Program-made: the position numbers and the translations under genes
Part shown: piece after piece, positions 1 through 7,354 of the stretch
Layout of the letters: every line of letters begins with the position of its first letter
Numbering within the stretch: the first letter of the stretch is position 1
Source of the DNA: an uncultured Collinsella sp.
GTDB lineage: Bacteria > Actinomycetota > Coriobacteriia > Coriobacteriales > Coriobacteriaceae
Length of the DNA stretch: 11,513 bases
NCBI GenBank assembly: GCA_900542965.1
Contig: UQPY01000065.1
Location: forward strand, 1-11,513
Direction of reading: 5' to 3'
Notes under the pieces: generated by a model
The model's database searches: none
What the model saw: only the letters and a program-made list of their open reading frames with translations
Told to the model about the DNA's origin: nothing

Positions 1-36
1 GCGTCTCGTGGGCTCGGAGATGTGTATAAGAGACAG
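1..36. other. Nextera (Tn5) sequencing adapter, transposase read-2 side
   Basis: Bases 3-36 match the full 34-base Illumina Nextera read-2 transposase adapter as I know it, and bases 18-36 are the 19-base Tn5 mosaic end that finishes in AGAGACAG. Bases 1-2 are probably the last two bases of the sample index. This is library-preparation sequence left on the contig end and not part of the genome. Genomic sequence starts at about base 37. Confidence 0.97.
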
Positions 37-37
37 G

Positions 38-64
38 AAGGGGCGCCCGGTTGGAGCGCCCCTT
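38..64 (-). terminator. Stem-loop downstream of glgA, probable operon terminator
   Basis: A perfect 9-bp inverted repeat (AAGGGGCGC at 38-46, GCGCCCCTT at 56-64, 9-base loop) begins 37 bases past the glgA stop codon. The stem is GC-rich with an A/T-flanked base, as in an intrinsic terminator, and A-rich sequence precedes it on the minus strand. The U-tract expected on the minus strand would lie at 37 and below, where the adapter begins, so only the start of it (CTTC) can be seen. On the plus strand the stem is followed by TTGTTT, so it may act in both directions. Confidence 0.6.
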
Positions 65-101
65 GTTTAGGGTTTTGATTAGGTTTTAGATCGTGTGTGG
101 G

Positions 102-890
102 CTAGCGGCGCTTGCGGGTGGCCGTTGCCTTGCGGACGGACGTCTTCTTGGATGGCGCCTTTTCCACCGTCGTGGCGGCAGGGGAGACCGGGGTCTCCTT
201 GGCGGGTTCGGGCTTGGCCTTTGCCTCGGCCTTGGGCTCCTCTTTGGCGGCAGCGGGCTTGGCCTCGACCTTAGCCTCCGCCTTGGGAGCAGCAGCCTTG
301 GTCGTGGTCTTCTTGGCCGTCGTCGTGGCGCGCTTGCGCGTGGTGGTCTTGGCGGCCGGCTTGGCCTCGGCGGGAGTCTCCTCGACTTTGGCGGCCGGCT
401 TTGCGGCTGCCTTGGTCGTGGCGGCCTTCGTGGTCGTCGACTTCGTTGCCGTGGTCTTCTTGGCTGCCGTTGTCTTCTTGGCGGTCGCGGTCGACTTCTT
501 GGCAGTGGTCTTGGCCGGTGCCTTGACGGCGGGCTTGGCCTCGACGGCGGCTTCAGCCTTTACCTCGGGAGCGGCCTCGGCCTCGGCGGCCTTCTTTGCA
601 GCGGCGGTCGTGCGCTTGCGCGTCGTCGTTGTCTTGGTAGCGGTGGTCTTGGTTGTCGTCGCCTTGGTCGTATTGGCCTTCTTAGCCGTCGTCTTACGAG
701 TCGTGGTCTTCTTTGCCGCAGGCTTCGCAGCAGGCTTCACCTTGGGCTCGGGCTCGGGAGTAGCCTCGACCTTCACCTCGGGCTCGGCCTTAACGGGCTC
801 AGCCTCAACCGGCTTCTCTTCGGCCTTGGACTCCCCAGTGGCCTCCGACTCAGCAACAGCCTCAGGCTCCACAGCCGCCGGCCTCTCGAT
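102..890 (-). repeat. Low-complexity coding region: histone-H1-like tail of GlgA
   Basis: This stretch encodes residues of about 488-750 of GlgA. It is built almost only from Lys, Ala, Thr, Glu, Pro and Arg. Variants of K-TTT-RK-R-TT-AKK recur at least three times, and the protein ends in TATRKRR. Acid-rich segments (first about 50 residues, and two or three later ones) alternate with base-rich ones, so the tail is a polyampholyte and not purely cationic. At DNA level, short degenerate repeats such as GTCTTCTTGGC (plus strand, near 307, 450 and 470) recur, which makes length change by slippage plausible. No fold is expected. Similar compositions occur in HupB, AlgP and H1-like proteins. Confidence 0.9.
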
Positions 891-2354
891 CTCCGGATGC
901 ATAAAGAAGTACAGGTCCAGATACTTGTCGGCCGAGCGTGTCCAGCTAAAGTCCTGGCTCATAGCCTGCGTGACCAGCTGGTTCCAAGCATCGCGGTTGT
1001 CCCAGAACAGGCGTGCCGCGCGGAACACGGCGTCGCCCATCTCGTCGCCGTTAAAGTTACTAAACGAGAAGCCCGTGCCCTCGCCGGTAAACTCGTTGTA
1101 CGGCTGCACGGTGTCCTTCAGGCCACCGGTCTCGCGCACGATGGGCAGGGTGCCGTAGCGCATGGCGATGATCTGCGACAGGCCGCAGGGCTCAAACTTC
1201 GAAGGCATCAGGAACATGTCGGCGGCGGCATACATACGCTGCGACAGCGCAGGATCGAACTCGATGCGTGCGGCCATGGTGCCGGGATACTTGTCCTGGA
1301 AGTAGCGCAGACCGTCTTCGTAGTCGCGGTCGCCGGTGCCCAGCACCGCCACCTGCACGCCGCCGGACAGGATGCGGTCGAGCGCGTACATGACCAGGTC
1401 CATGCCCTTCTGACGCGTCAGGCGAGTGACCATCACCATGAGCGGACGGTCGTCGCGAACCTCGAGCCCCAGCTCTTCCTGCAGCTTGGCCTTGCACACG
1501 GCCTTGCCCCCACGGTCCTCAACCGTGTAGTTTGCGGCAATGCGCTTGTCGGTCGCCGGGTCAAAGCCCGCCACGTCAATGCCGTTCAAAATGCCCTGCA
1601 GGGCGTAGGAGCGCTCGCGCAGCACGCCGTCCAGGCCCTCGCCAAACTCGGGCGTCTGGATCTCGCCCGCATAGGTGGGGCTCACCGTTGTGATGGCATC
1701 GGCATAGTGCAGCGCACCCAGCATGTAGTTGATGCTGCAGGCGTCGCAACGCAGCTGCGAGGCGGCCGCGGGAATATGCGCCACACCCAGGATGTCCTCC
1801 ATCACGGTGTCGCTAAACTGGCCCTGGAACGCCACGTTGTGGATCGAGAACACGGTCTTGACGCGGTCGTACAGCGGCAGGCCCTGGTAGAACTCGCGCA
1901 GGAACACGGGCGCCAGTGCCGTCTGCCAGTCGTTGCAGTGCAAAATGTCGCACTCAAAGCCCTCGGGCAGGTGCTGCAGGCTCTCGGTGATGGCCTTGGA
2001 GAAAAATGCGAAGCGCTCGCCGTCGTCAAAAAAGCCGTACGGATAGTCGCGCGCAAAGTAGCGCTCGTTGTCCACGAACATATAGGTGACGCCGTCGCGC
2101 TCGAGTTTCTCGAGCCCGCAGTACTCGTTGCGCCAGCCAAGGCTCACGTAAAAGTCGGCAAAGTGCTCCATCTGCGCCTTGTACTCGTCCTTGATGGTGG
2201 CGTACTTGGGTACCATTACGATAACCTCGGCGCCGGCGCGCACGAGTGCTGCAGGCAGCGAGCCCGCCACGTCACCCAGGCCACCGGTCTTTACAAACGG
2301 TGCGCACTCGGCCGAGGCAAACACGATCTGCATCTTTTTGCTGGAATCTGCCAT
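102..2354 (-). CDS. glgA: Glycogen synthase (ADP-glucose), GT5, with a long lysine/alanine/threonine-rich C-terminal tail
   Basis: Transfers glucose from ADP-glucose to the non-reducing end of alpha-1,4-glucan in the cytoplasm (EC 2.4.1.21). The GT-B fold of family GT5 is clear: the N-terminal KTGGL nucleotide-sugar loop (residues 22-26, followed by GDVAGSLP), the RLTRQKG motif of the C-terminal half near residues 310-318, and PSKFEPCGL with catalytic-type Glu388, followed by a second TGGL. The synthase proper ends near residue 487, the usual size for GlgA. About 262 further residues form a low-complexity tail of alternating acidic (PEAVAESE-like) and basic (KTTTRKR-like) blocks. I chose the ATG at 2354 because GGGAG lies 5 bases upstream; the in-frame ATG at 2366 has no Shine-Dalgarno sequence. 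Last gene of the glgBPCDA run, separated from glgD by 90 bases containing a stem-loop. Confidence 0.96.
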   Translation of the reverse strand: MADSSKKMQIVFASAECAPFVKTGGLGDVAGSLPAALVRAGAEVIVMVPKYATIKDEYKAQMEHFADFYVSLGWRNEYCGLEKLERDGVTYMFVDNERYFARDYPYGFFDDGERFAFFSKAITESLQHLPEGFECDILHCNDWQTALAPVFLREFYQGLPLYDRVKTVFSIHNVAFQGQFSDTVMEDILGVAHIPAAASQLRCDACSINYMLGALHYADAITTVSPTYAGEIQTPEFGEGLDGVLRERSYALQGILNGIDVAGFDPATDKRIAANYTVEDRGGKAVCKAKLQEELGLEVRDDRPLMVMVTRLTRQKGMDLVMYALDRILSGGVQVAVLGTGDRDYEDGLRYFQDKYPGTMAARIEFDPALSQRMYAAADMFLMPSKFEPCGLSQIIAMRYGTLPIVRETGGLKDTVQPYNEFTGEGTGFSFSNFNGDEMGDAVFRAARLFWDNRDAWNQLVTQAMSQDFSWTRSADKYLDLYFFMHPEIERPAAVEPEAVAESEATGESKAEEKPVEAEPVKAEPEVKVEATPEPEPKVKPAAKPAAKKTTTRKTTAKKANTTKATTTKTTATKTTTTRKRTTAAAKKAAEAEAAPEVKAEAAVEAKPAVKAPAKTTAKKSTATAKKTTAAKKTTATKSTTTKAATTKAAAKPAAKVEETPAEAKPAAKTTTRKRATTTAKKTTTKAAAPKAEAKVEAKPAAAKEEPKAEAKAKPEPAKETPVSPAATTVEKAPSKKTSVRKATATRKRR

Positions 2355-2377
2355 ATTGTCTCCCATGTTGTAATTCG

Positions 2378-2413
2378 AGAATAGCCGCCTGGCGCTAACC
2401 GGGCGGCTATTCT
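2378..2413 (-). terminator. 12-bp perfect stem-loop between glgD and glgA
   Basis: AGAATAGCCGCC (2378-2389) and GGCGGCTATTCT (2402-2413) are exact reverse complements around a 12-base loop. The hairpin ends 23 bases before the glgA start codon. Downstream on the minus strand the sequence reads CGAATTACAAC, so there is no real U-tract. It could be a weak or partial terminator, an attenuator, or an mRNA-processing or stability element that sets the amount of glgA relative to the upstream genes. The structure is certain; the role is inferred. Confidence 0.5.
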
Positions 2414-2444
2414 ACATGTTACGAGCGATGTTGCGGTGCCAACG

Positions 2445-3572
2445 TTAACGCACGATGGTGGTGTCGGAAGTTAACGGAGCCTTGCCCAGCACCAGAATGT
2501 TCTCGGGCGTGCCGCGAAGCTCGGTATTGGTGGGGACCACGTTGTTCTTGTCCAGGATGGCATTCTCAACGCGTGCGCCGCTCTTGATGATGCAGCTCTG
2601 GTTGATGATCGAGTTGGTCACCGAGGCGCCCTCCTCAACCACGACGCCGCGCGACAGGATCGAGTTACGCACAGTGCCCTTGATGATGCAGCCGGCCGAG
2701 ATGATCGAGTTGCACGCGTGGCTGCCGGTCGCATAGCGCGAAGGCGGCACGTCGTGAGCCTTGGTCAGGATCGGGCGCTCGGGGTCAAAGAGCTGATCGG
2801 CCACGGTCTGGTCGAGCAGGTCCATGCTGCGGCGGTACAGCGACTTCTCGCTAAACACGCCCACGACCTCGCCCTTGTACTCGTAGCTGCACACGTCGAT
2901 GTTGCCAAAGTCGCCCTGGAGTGCCTCGAGCAGGTCCAGATAGTCGGCGGCCTGGTAGTGGTCGATAATCTCGAGCAGCGTCTCGCGGTTGACGATGCAG
3001 CAGTCCATAGAGGCGTTGTCGCCGTACGCGACGCCGGCGCTCACGCCCGTCAGGCGGCCGTTCTCGTTAATTTCGAGTTTGGTCTCGTCATCGACGTTGC
3101 GCGTGGCCTTGCAGTACACCACGGTCATCTGGGCACCGGAGTTTTCGTGCGCGTCGATGATGGTGTTGAGGTCCATGTTAAAGATGATGTTGGTGCCCAT
3201 CATCACAACATAGGGCTTGTCCGAGCGCTGGAACAGCGTCTTGTTGGAGATGATGTCGCGCAGTAAGAAGCGCATGCCGCCCTTGGTGGTGCCATACGCG
3301 TTGCCGGGCACCATGAACAGGCCGCCCTTCTTGCGGTCCAGGCCCCAGTCCTTGCCCGAGCCCACGTGGTCGATCAGCGAGCGGTAGTTTCCCGGCATGA
3401 CGACGCCGACGGTCTTAATGCCGGCATTCATCATGTTGGACAGCGGGAAGTCGATCAGGCGGTAGCGGCCCAAAAACGGAACGGACGCGATGGGGCGGTC
3501 CTTGAGCAGCACGCTGCCGTAGGTCGAAGAGTAGTTAGCGGTGATATAACCGATGGCCTTGCGATTGATCAT
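2445..3572 (-). CDS. glgD: GlgD, non-catalytic regulatory subunit of ADP-glucose pyrophosphorylase
   Basis: A 375-residue paralogue of GlgC that probably pairs with it to form the hetero-oligomeric enzyme known from Bacillota. The nucleotidyltransferase fold is recognisable (RYRLIDFPLSN at about 36-46, VGSGKDWGLD at about 70-79) and a hexapeptide-type left-handed beta-helix follows (SIINQSCIIKSGARVENAIL). Key catalytic features are gone. The glycine-rich LAGGxGxRL loop is replaced by ITANYSSTYGS (residues 10-20), and the GDH motif holding the catalytic Asp reads GTNI, with Asn128 in its place. This marks it as GlgD and not a second GlgC. I chose the ATG at 3572 from family length and from the GGAAGGGGGA stretch about 9 bases upstream. 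It starts 4 bases after the glgC stop codon, so translation is probably coupled. Confidence 0.95.
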   Translation of the reverse strand: MINRKAIGYITANYSSTYGSVLLKDRPIASVPFLGRYRLIDFPLSNMMNAGIKTVGVVMPGNYRSLIDHVGSGKDWGLDRKKGGLFMVPGNAYGTTKGGMRFLLRDIISNKTLFQRSDKPYVVMMGTNIIFNMDLNTIIDAHENSGAQMTVVYCKATRNVDDETKLEINENGRLTGVSAGVAYGDNASMDCCIVNRETLLEIIDHYQAADYLDLLEALQGDFGNIDVCSYEYKGEVVGVFSEKSLYRRSMDLLDQTVADQLFDPERPILTKAHDVPPSRYATGSHACNSIISAGCIIKGTVRNSILSRGVVVEEGASVTNSIINQSCIIKSGARVENAILDKNNVVPTNTELRGTPENILVLGKAPLTSDTTIVR

Positions 3573-3576
3573 CGGA

Positions 3577-4725
3577 TCATTCCCCCTTCCCGATAACGAC
3601 GTCATTTCCAACGACGGCCGTATCCTTGGTGGTATCGACAGAGCCGAGCTTCACGCCCTCTTCGACCGTGGAGTTCTCGCCCAAAATTGCGCGGCAGATG
3701 TGCGCGCCGCTCTTAACGTGCGCACCCGGCAGCAGCACGGAGTCCTCGACCACGGCGCGCTCCTCGATGATGACATCGGTCGAAAGGATCGAGTGGCGAG
3801 CGGTGCCGTAAATCTTGCAGCCGTTGGAGACCAGGCAGTCGTCCAGGCGGCCGTCCGGGCCAATGTAGTGCGGCGGACGCGTGGTTATGTTGGACATGAT
3901 GGGGAAGTGCTTGTCAAACAGATCGAACTCGGGGTTGTTGCCCAGCAGGTCCATCGAGGTCTCGTGGAAGCTGGCGATGGTGCCGACGTCCTTCCAAAAG
4001 CCGTGGAACTCGTAACTGTACAGGCGCTTGCCCTCGCCGAGCAGCTTGGGGATGATGTCCTTGCCAAAGTCGTGGCTCGAGCGCTGGTCCAGAGCGTCCT
4101 CCTCGAGCGCCTCGATCAGCACGTCTGCCGAGAAGATGTAGATGCCCATGGACGCGAGGTTCGAATCGGGCTTATCGGGCTTCTCGGTGAACTTGGTGAT
4201 GCGGCCGTCCTCGGGGTCGGTGGTCAGGATGCCAAAGCGGCTGGCTTCCTCCCACGGCACGGGCATAACGCTCACCGTGAGGTCGGCGTTGTTCTCAATG
4301 TGCGTCTTGAGCATCTTGCGGTAGTCCATGCGATACAGATGGTCGCCCGAAAGAATCAGGACGTACTTGGGGTCGTTGGCCTTGATGTAGTCGAGGTTCT
4401 GCGTAATGGCGTCGGCCGTGCCCGCATACCAGGCGCCGCCGGTCTGCGTCTCGTACGGCGGCAGGATCGACACGCCGCCGTCACGGCTGTCCAGATCCCA
4501 AGCCTCGCCCGAGCCCACGTAGGCATGCAGCAGGTAGGGACGGTACTGCGTCAGAACGCCCACCGTGTCGATGCCCGAGTTGGAGCAGTTGGAGAGTGAA
4601 AAGTCGATAATGCGGAACTTGCCACCAAAGCTAACCGCCGGCTTAGCAATCTTTTGAGTGAGTGCCCCCAATCGGCTGCCCTGTCCTCCTGCGAGGAGCA
4701 TCGCGATGCATTCTTTCTTACTCAT
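3577..4725 (-). CDS. glgC: Glucose-1-phosphate adenylyltransferase (ADP-glucose pyrophosphorylase), catalytic subunit
   Basis: Makes ADP-glucose and pyrophosphate from ATP and glucose-1-phosphate (EC 2.7.7.27), the committed and usually allosterically controlled step of bacterial glycogen synthesis. All key elements are present in 382 residues, a normal length: the phosphate-binding loop LLAGGQGSRLGALT (10-23), FRIIDFSLSN (37-46), GTADAI (102-107), LSGDHLYRMDY with catalytic Asp128, and FTEKP with Lys182 in the glucose-1-phosphate site. A C-terminal left-handed beta-helix follows (isoleucine-rich repeats from about residue 285). The ATG at 4725 is preceded by AAGGAG with a 6-base spacer. It contrasts with the inactive-looking GlgD directly downstream. 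Which metabolite regulates it cannot be read from the sequence. Confidence 0.97.
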   Translation of the reverse strand: MSKKECIAMLLAGGQGSRLGALTQKIAKPAVSFGGKFRIIDFSLSNCSNSGIDTVGVLTQYRPYLLHAYVGSGEAWDLDSRDGGVSILPPYETQTGGAWYAGTADAITQNLDYIKANDPKYVLILSGDHLYRMDYRKMLKTHIENNADLTVSVMPVPWEEASRFGILTTDPEDGRITKFTEKPDKPDSNLASMGIYIFSADVLIEALEEDALDQRSSHDFGKDIIPKLLGEGKRLYSYEFHGFWKDVGTIASFHETSMDLLGNNPEFDLFDKHFPIMSNITTRPPHYIGPDGRLDDCLVSNGCKIYGTARHSILSTDVIIEERAVVEDSVLLPGAHVKSGAHICRAILGENSTVEEGVKLGSVDTTKDTAVVGNDVVIGKGE

Positions 4726-4765
4726 CGATTTCTCCTTCTGTCATCGATGTTCTTAAACCCATTAG

Positions 4766-4796
4766 CGACGGGCGCGGCGCTCGGTCGCGCCCGTCG
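4766..4796 (-). other. 11-bp GC-rich stem-loop between glgP and glgC
   Basis: CGACGGGCGCG (4766-4776) and CGCGCCCGTCG (4786-4796) are exact reverse complements with a 9-base loop, inside the 108-base gap between glgP and glgC. On the minus strand it is followed by CTAATGGGTTTAAG, with no U-run, so it is not a classic terminator. It may protect or separate the mRNA segments, or attenuate transcription into glgCDA. Confidence 0.5.
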
Positions 4797-4833
4797 AGTA
4801 ATGCCGTGCTGGCATAAGGGAGCTCGCGCGCCT

Positions 4834-7260
4834 TTACGCGTGCCAGATCTCGTCGCGGTACTCGCGAATGGTGCGGTCGCTCGAGAACCAGCCGGAGGAG
4901 GCGGTGTTGAGCAGCGCCTTGCGGTTCCAGGTCTCCTGGTCGCCGTAGCTGCCGGTGAGCTTCTCCCATGCATCCACGTAGCTGCGGAAATCGGCCATGA
5001 CCAGGTCGGGGTCGTTGTTGTTCATAAGCTCGTTGTAGATGCTCTCGAAGTTGCCCGAAAGACCCGCAAAGGTGTTGTCCTTAAGCTCGTCCATCACGCG
5101 GCCCAGACGCTCGCGATCGTTGTTGAGCGTATCCCACGCAAAGTAGCTGTTGGATGCCCAAAGCTGCTCGACCTCGGGAGCGGTCAGGCCAAAGATGGCC
5201 TCGTTCTCGCGGCCGGCCAGGTCGGCGATCTCGATGTTGGCGCCGTCGAGGGTGCCCAGCGTAATGGCGCCGTTCATCATGAGCTTCATGTTGGACGTGC
5301 CCGACGCCTCCTTGCCGGCCGTGGAGATCTGCTCCGAGATCTCGGCGGCGGGGTAGATGAGCTGGGCGTTGCTCACGCGGAAGTTGGGGATAAAGCAGAC
5401 CTTCATGACCTCGTTGACGCGGGCATCGTTGTTGATGACCTCGGCCACGGAGTTAATGAGGCGGATGGTCTCCTTGGCGAAGGTGTAGCTCGAGGCAGCC
5501 TTGCCGCTAAAGATGAAGGTCGTCGGCGTCACGTGGAAGTTGGGATCGGCGATGCGACGGTTGTAGATGTCCATCACCTTCATGATGTTCATGAGCTGGC
5601 GCTTGTAGGCGTGGAAGCGCTTAACCTGAACATCGAAGACGGTGTTGGGGTCAATGACCAGACCGGTCTCGGCCTTAACGTAGGCGGCCAGGCGCTCCTT
5701 GTTGGCGCGCTTGGAGGCACCCACGGCCTTCAGGAACTCGGTGTCGTCCTTAAACTCCTTGAGCTTCTCCAGCTCAAAGGCGTCCTTCAGCCAACCGTCG
5801 CCAATGGCCTCGGTCACGAGCTTGGCGTAGGTGGGGTTGGCCTCGGCAAAGAAGCGACGGTGCGAGATGCCGTTGGTCTTGTTGTTGAACTTCTCGGGCG
5901 TGAGGGCATAGAAGTCCTTGAGCACGATGTTCTTGATGATGTCGGAGTGGATCTTTGCCACGCCGTTGACGCTGTGGCTGCAGATCACGGACAGGTTGGC
6001 CATGCGAATCTCGCCGTCCCACAGAATGGCGGTCTGGCGCAGACGCTCCTGCCAGCCCTCCTGCGTGGTGTCGAACGACTCGTGCCAACGACGGCTGATC
6101 TCGTCGATGATTTGGTACACGCGGGGGAGGAGCTTGGAGAACGTGCCGATGGGCCACTTCTCCAGAGCCTCGGGCAGGATGGTGTGGTTGGTGTAGCTCA
6201 CGACCTGCGTCACGATGTTCCAGGCGTCGTCCCACTCGAGCTTCTTCTCGTCGATGAGGATGCGCATGAGCTCGGGGCCGCACATGGCCGGGTGGGTGTC
6301 GTTGGTATGGATGGCCACAAACTGTGGCAGCAGCTCCCAGTTCTCGCCGTGCTCCTTCTCAAAGGTGTCGAGCAGGCTGTAGATGCCGGCGGAAACAAAC
6401 AGGTACTCTTGCTTCAGGCGCAGCAGACGGCCGTGCTCGCCGGCGTCGTTGGGGTAGAGGATAGCGCTGATGGCCTCGGCCTCGGCGCGCTCGGCATCGG
6501 CCTGGGCGTAGTCGCCGCGGTTGAAGGCCTCAAGGTCAAAGTGCTCCTCGACCGGCTCGGCAGCCCAGACGCGCAGCTTGTTGACGGTCTCGCCGGCATA
6601 GCCCACCACGGGGATGTCATAGGGGACGGCCAGGATGTCCTGCGTGTCCACCGTGCGGTAGAACGTGCGGCCGTTCTCCTCAAAGCCCTCAACATGGCCA
6701 CCAAACTTGATGGTCACGGCCTTGTCCTGACGGCGGACCTCCCAGGGATAGCCGTGGGTGAGCCACTCGTCGGTAGCTTCGACTTGGCTGCCGTTGACGA
6801 TCTCCTGCTTAAACAGGCCGTAGCGGTAGCGCATACCGTTGCCGTAGCCGGCAATGCCCTCGGCTGCCATGGAATCCAGGAAGCATGCGGCAAGACGGCC
6901 CAGGCCGCCGTTGCCCAGCGCCGGATCGGGCTCCTGGTTCTCGATGACGGAAAGGTCGAAGCCCATGTCGTCGAGCGCCTCGGCGACCATGTCGCGCACG
7001 CCAAAGTTGAGCAGGTAGTTGTCGAGCAGGCGGCCGATCAAAAACTCGATCGAGAAGTAGTACACGCGTTTCTTGCCCTCGGCGGTGGCGCGGGCGTCGC
7101 TCTTGGTGGCAACGGTGCGGGCCTTCTCGGCCACGAGCTTGGCCAGGGCGTTAAAGCGGTCGAGGTCGCTCGCGGCCTCGACGCTCTTGCCACTAATGCT
7201 CATGACGGCATCGCGATAGAGCTCGGTAAACTCCTGCTTGTTGTCGAAGATCTTATTCAT
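4834..7260 (-). CDS. glgP: Glycogen/alpha-glucan phosphorylase, GT35
   Basis: Releases glucose-1-phosphate from the non-reducing ends of glycogen using phosphate and pyridoxal phosphate (EC 2.4.1.1). At 808 residues it has the length of the standard bacterial and eukaryotic phosphorylase family. Visible signatures include NGGLGRLAACFLDSMA near residue 120 and NDTHPAM in the middle. The PLP-binding segment EASGTSNMKLMMNGA has Lys659 as the predicted Schiff-base lysine, followed by TLDGANIEI. The C-terminus (TIREYRDEIW) is typical, and there is no basic tail. The ATG at 7260 follows AAAGGA with a short 4-base spacer. It sits second in the operon, between the branching enzyme and glgC, whereas glgBCDAP order is common in Bacillota. 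MalP-type maltodextrin phosphorylase is an alternative, but the glycogen context favours GlgP. Confidence 0.96.
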   Translation of the reverse strand: MNKIFDNKQEFTELYRDAVMSISGKSVEAASDLDRFNALAKLVAEKARTVATKSDARATAEGKKRVYYFSIEFLIGRLLDNYLLNFGVRDMVAEALDDMGFDLSVIENQEPDPALGNGGLGRLAACFLDSMAAEGIAGYGNGMRYRYGLFKQEIVNGSQVEATDEWLTHGYPWEVRRQDKAVTIKFGGHVEGFEENGRTFYRTVDTQDILAVPYDIPVVGYAGETVNKLRVWAAEPVEEHFDLEAFNRGDYAQADAERAEAEAISAILYPNDAGEHGRLLRLKQEYLFVSAGIYSLLDTFEKEHGENWELLPQFVAIHTNDTHPAMCGPELMRILIDEKKLEWDDAWNIVTQVVSYTNHTILPEALEKWPIGTFSKLLPRVYQIIDEISRRWHESFDTTQEGWQERLRQTAILWDGEIRMANLSVICSHSVNGVAKIHSDIIKNIVLKDFYALTPEKFNNKTNGISHRRFFAEANPTYAKLVTEAIGDGWLKDAFELEKLKEFKDDTEFLKAVGASKRANKERLAAYVKAETGLVIDPNTVFDVQVKRFHAYKRQLMNIMKVMDIYNRRIADPNFHVTPTTFIFSGKAASSYTFAKETIRLINSVAEVINNDARVNEVMKVCFIPNFRVSNAQLIYPAAEISEQISTAGKEASGTSNMKLMMNGAITLGTLDGANIEIADLAGRENEAIFGLTAPEVEQLWASNSYFAWDTLNNDRERLGRVMDELKDNTFAGLSGNFESIYNELMNNNDPDLVMADFRSYVDAWEKLTGSYGDQETWNRKALLNTASSGWFSSDRTIREYRDEIWHA

Positions 7261-7261
7261 A

Positions 7262-7296
7262 CGTTCCTTTCCCCCGGGGATGTTTCTCCCGGAACG
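7262..7296 (-). promoter_or_regulatory. Possible stem sequestering the glgP ribosome binding site
   Basis: CGTTCC (7262-7267) and GGAACG (7291-7296) are reverse complements. In the minus-strand mRNA the GGAACG arm (from 7267-7262) overlaps the AAAGGAAC Shine-Dalgarno region of glgP. Inside it CCGGG (7274-7278) and CCCGG (7288-7292) can also pair. Together they could fold the glgP initiation region and limit its translation. This is structure-based inference only; the outer stem is short. Confidence 0.3.
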
Positions 7297-7314
7297 GTTA
7301 TGACTTGTATCCTA

Positions 7315-7348
7315 CGCCTCGGCGAGGCGGGTAATTACAGCTGTAACG
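7315..7348 (-). other. Short inverted repeats in the glgB-glgP gap
   Basis: Downstream of the glgB stop codon, CGCCTC and GAGGCG (7315-7320 and 7324-7329, 3-base loop) form a 6-bp hairpin, and TTACAGCTGTAA (7335-7346) is a perfect 12-base palindrome. Neither is followed by a U-run on the minus strand. Readthrough from glgB into glgP therefore looks likely, with at most a weak transcription or processing signal here. Confidence 0.35.
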
Positions 7349-7354
7349 GCTTTG

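Noticed and set aside
38..64. CRISPR or other repeat array near the left end
   Set aside because: Only one inverted repeat, with no spaced direct repeats; it fits a stem-loop terminator.
102..890. Possibility that the GlgA tail is a separate gene for a histone-like protein
   Set aside because: It is in frame with the synthase with no stop codon between, and no internal start with a good ribosome binding site was evident.
93..2384. Long plus-strand open frames antisense to glgA (763 and 348 codons)
   Set aside because: They mirror the GC-rich codon use and low-complexity tail of glgA, give Gly/Leu/Arg- or Ala/Val-rich nonsense without motifs, and glgA on the other strand is unmistakable.
3553..4599. 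A 348-codon plus-strand frame antisense to glgC
   Set aside because: Antisense by-product of an intact glgC.
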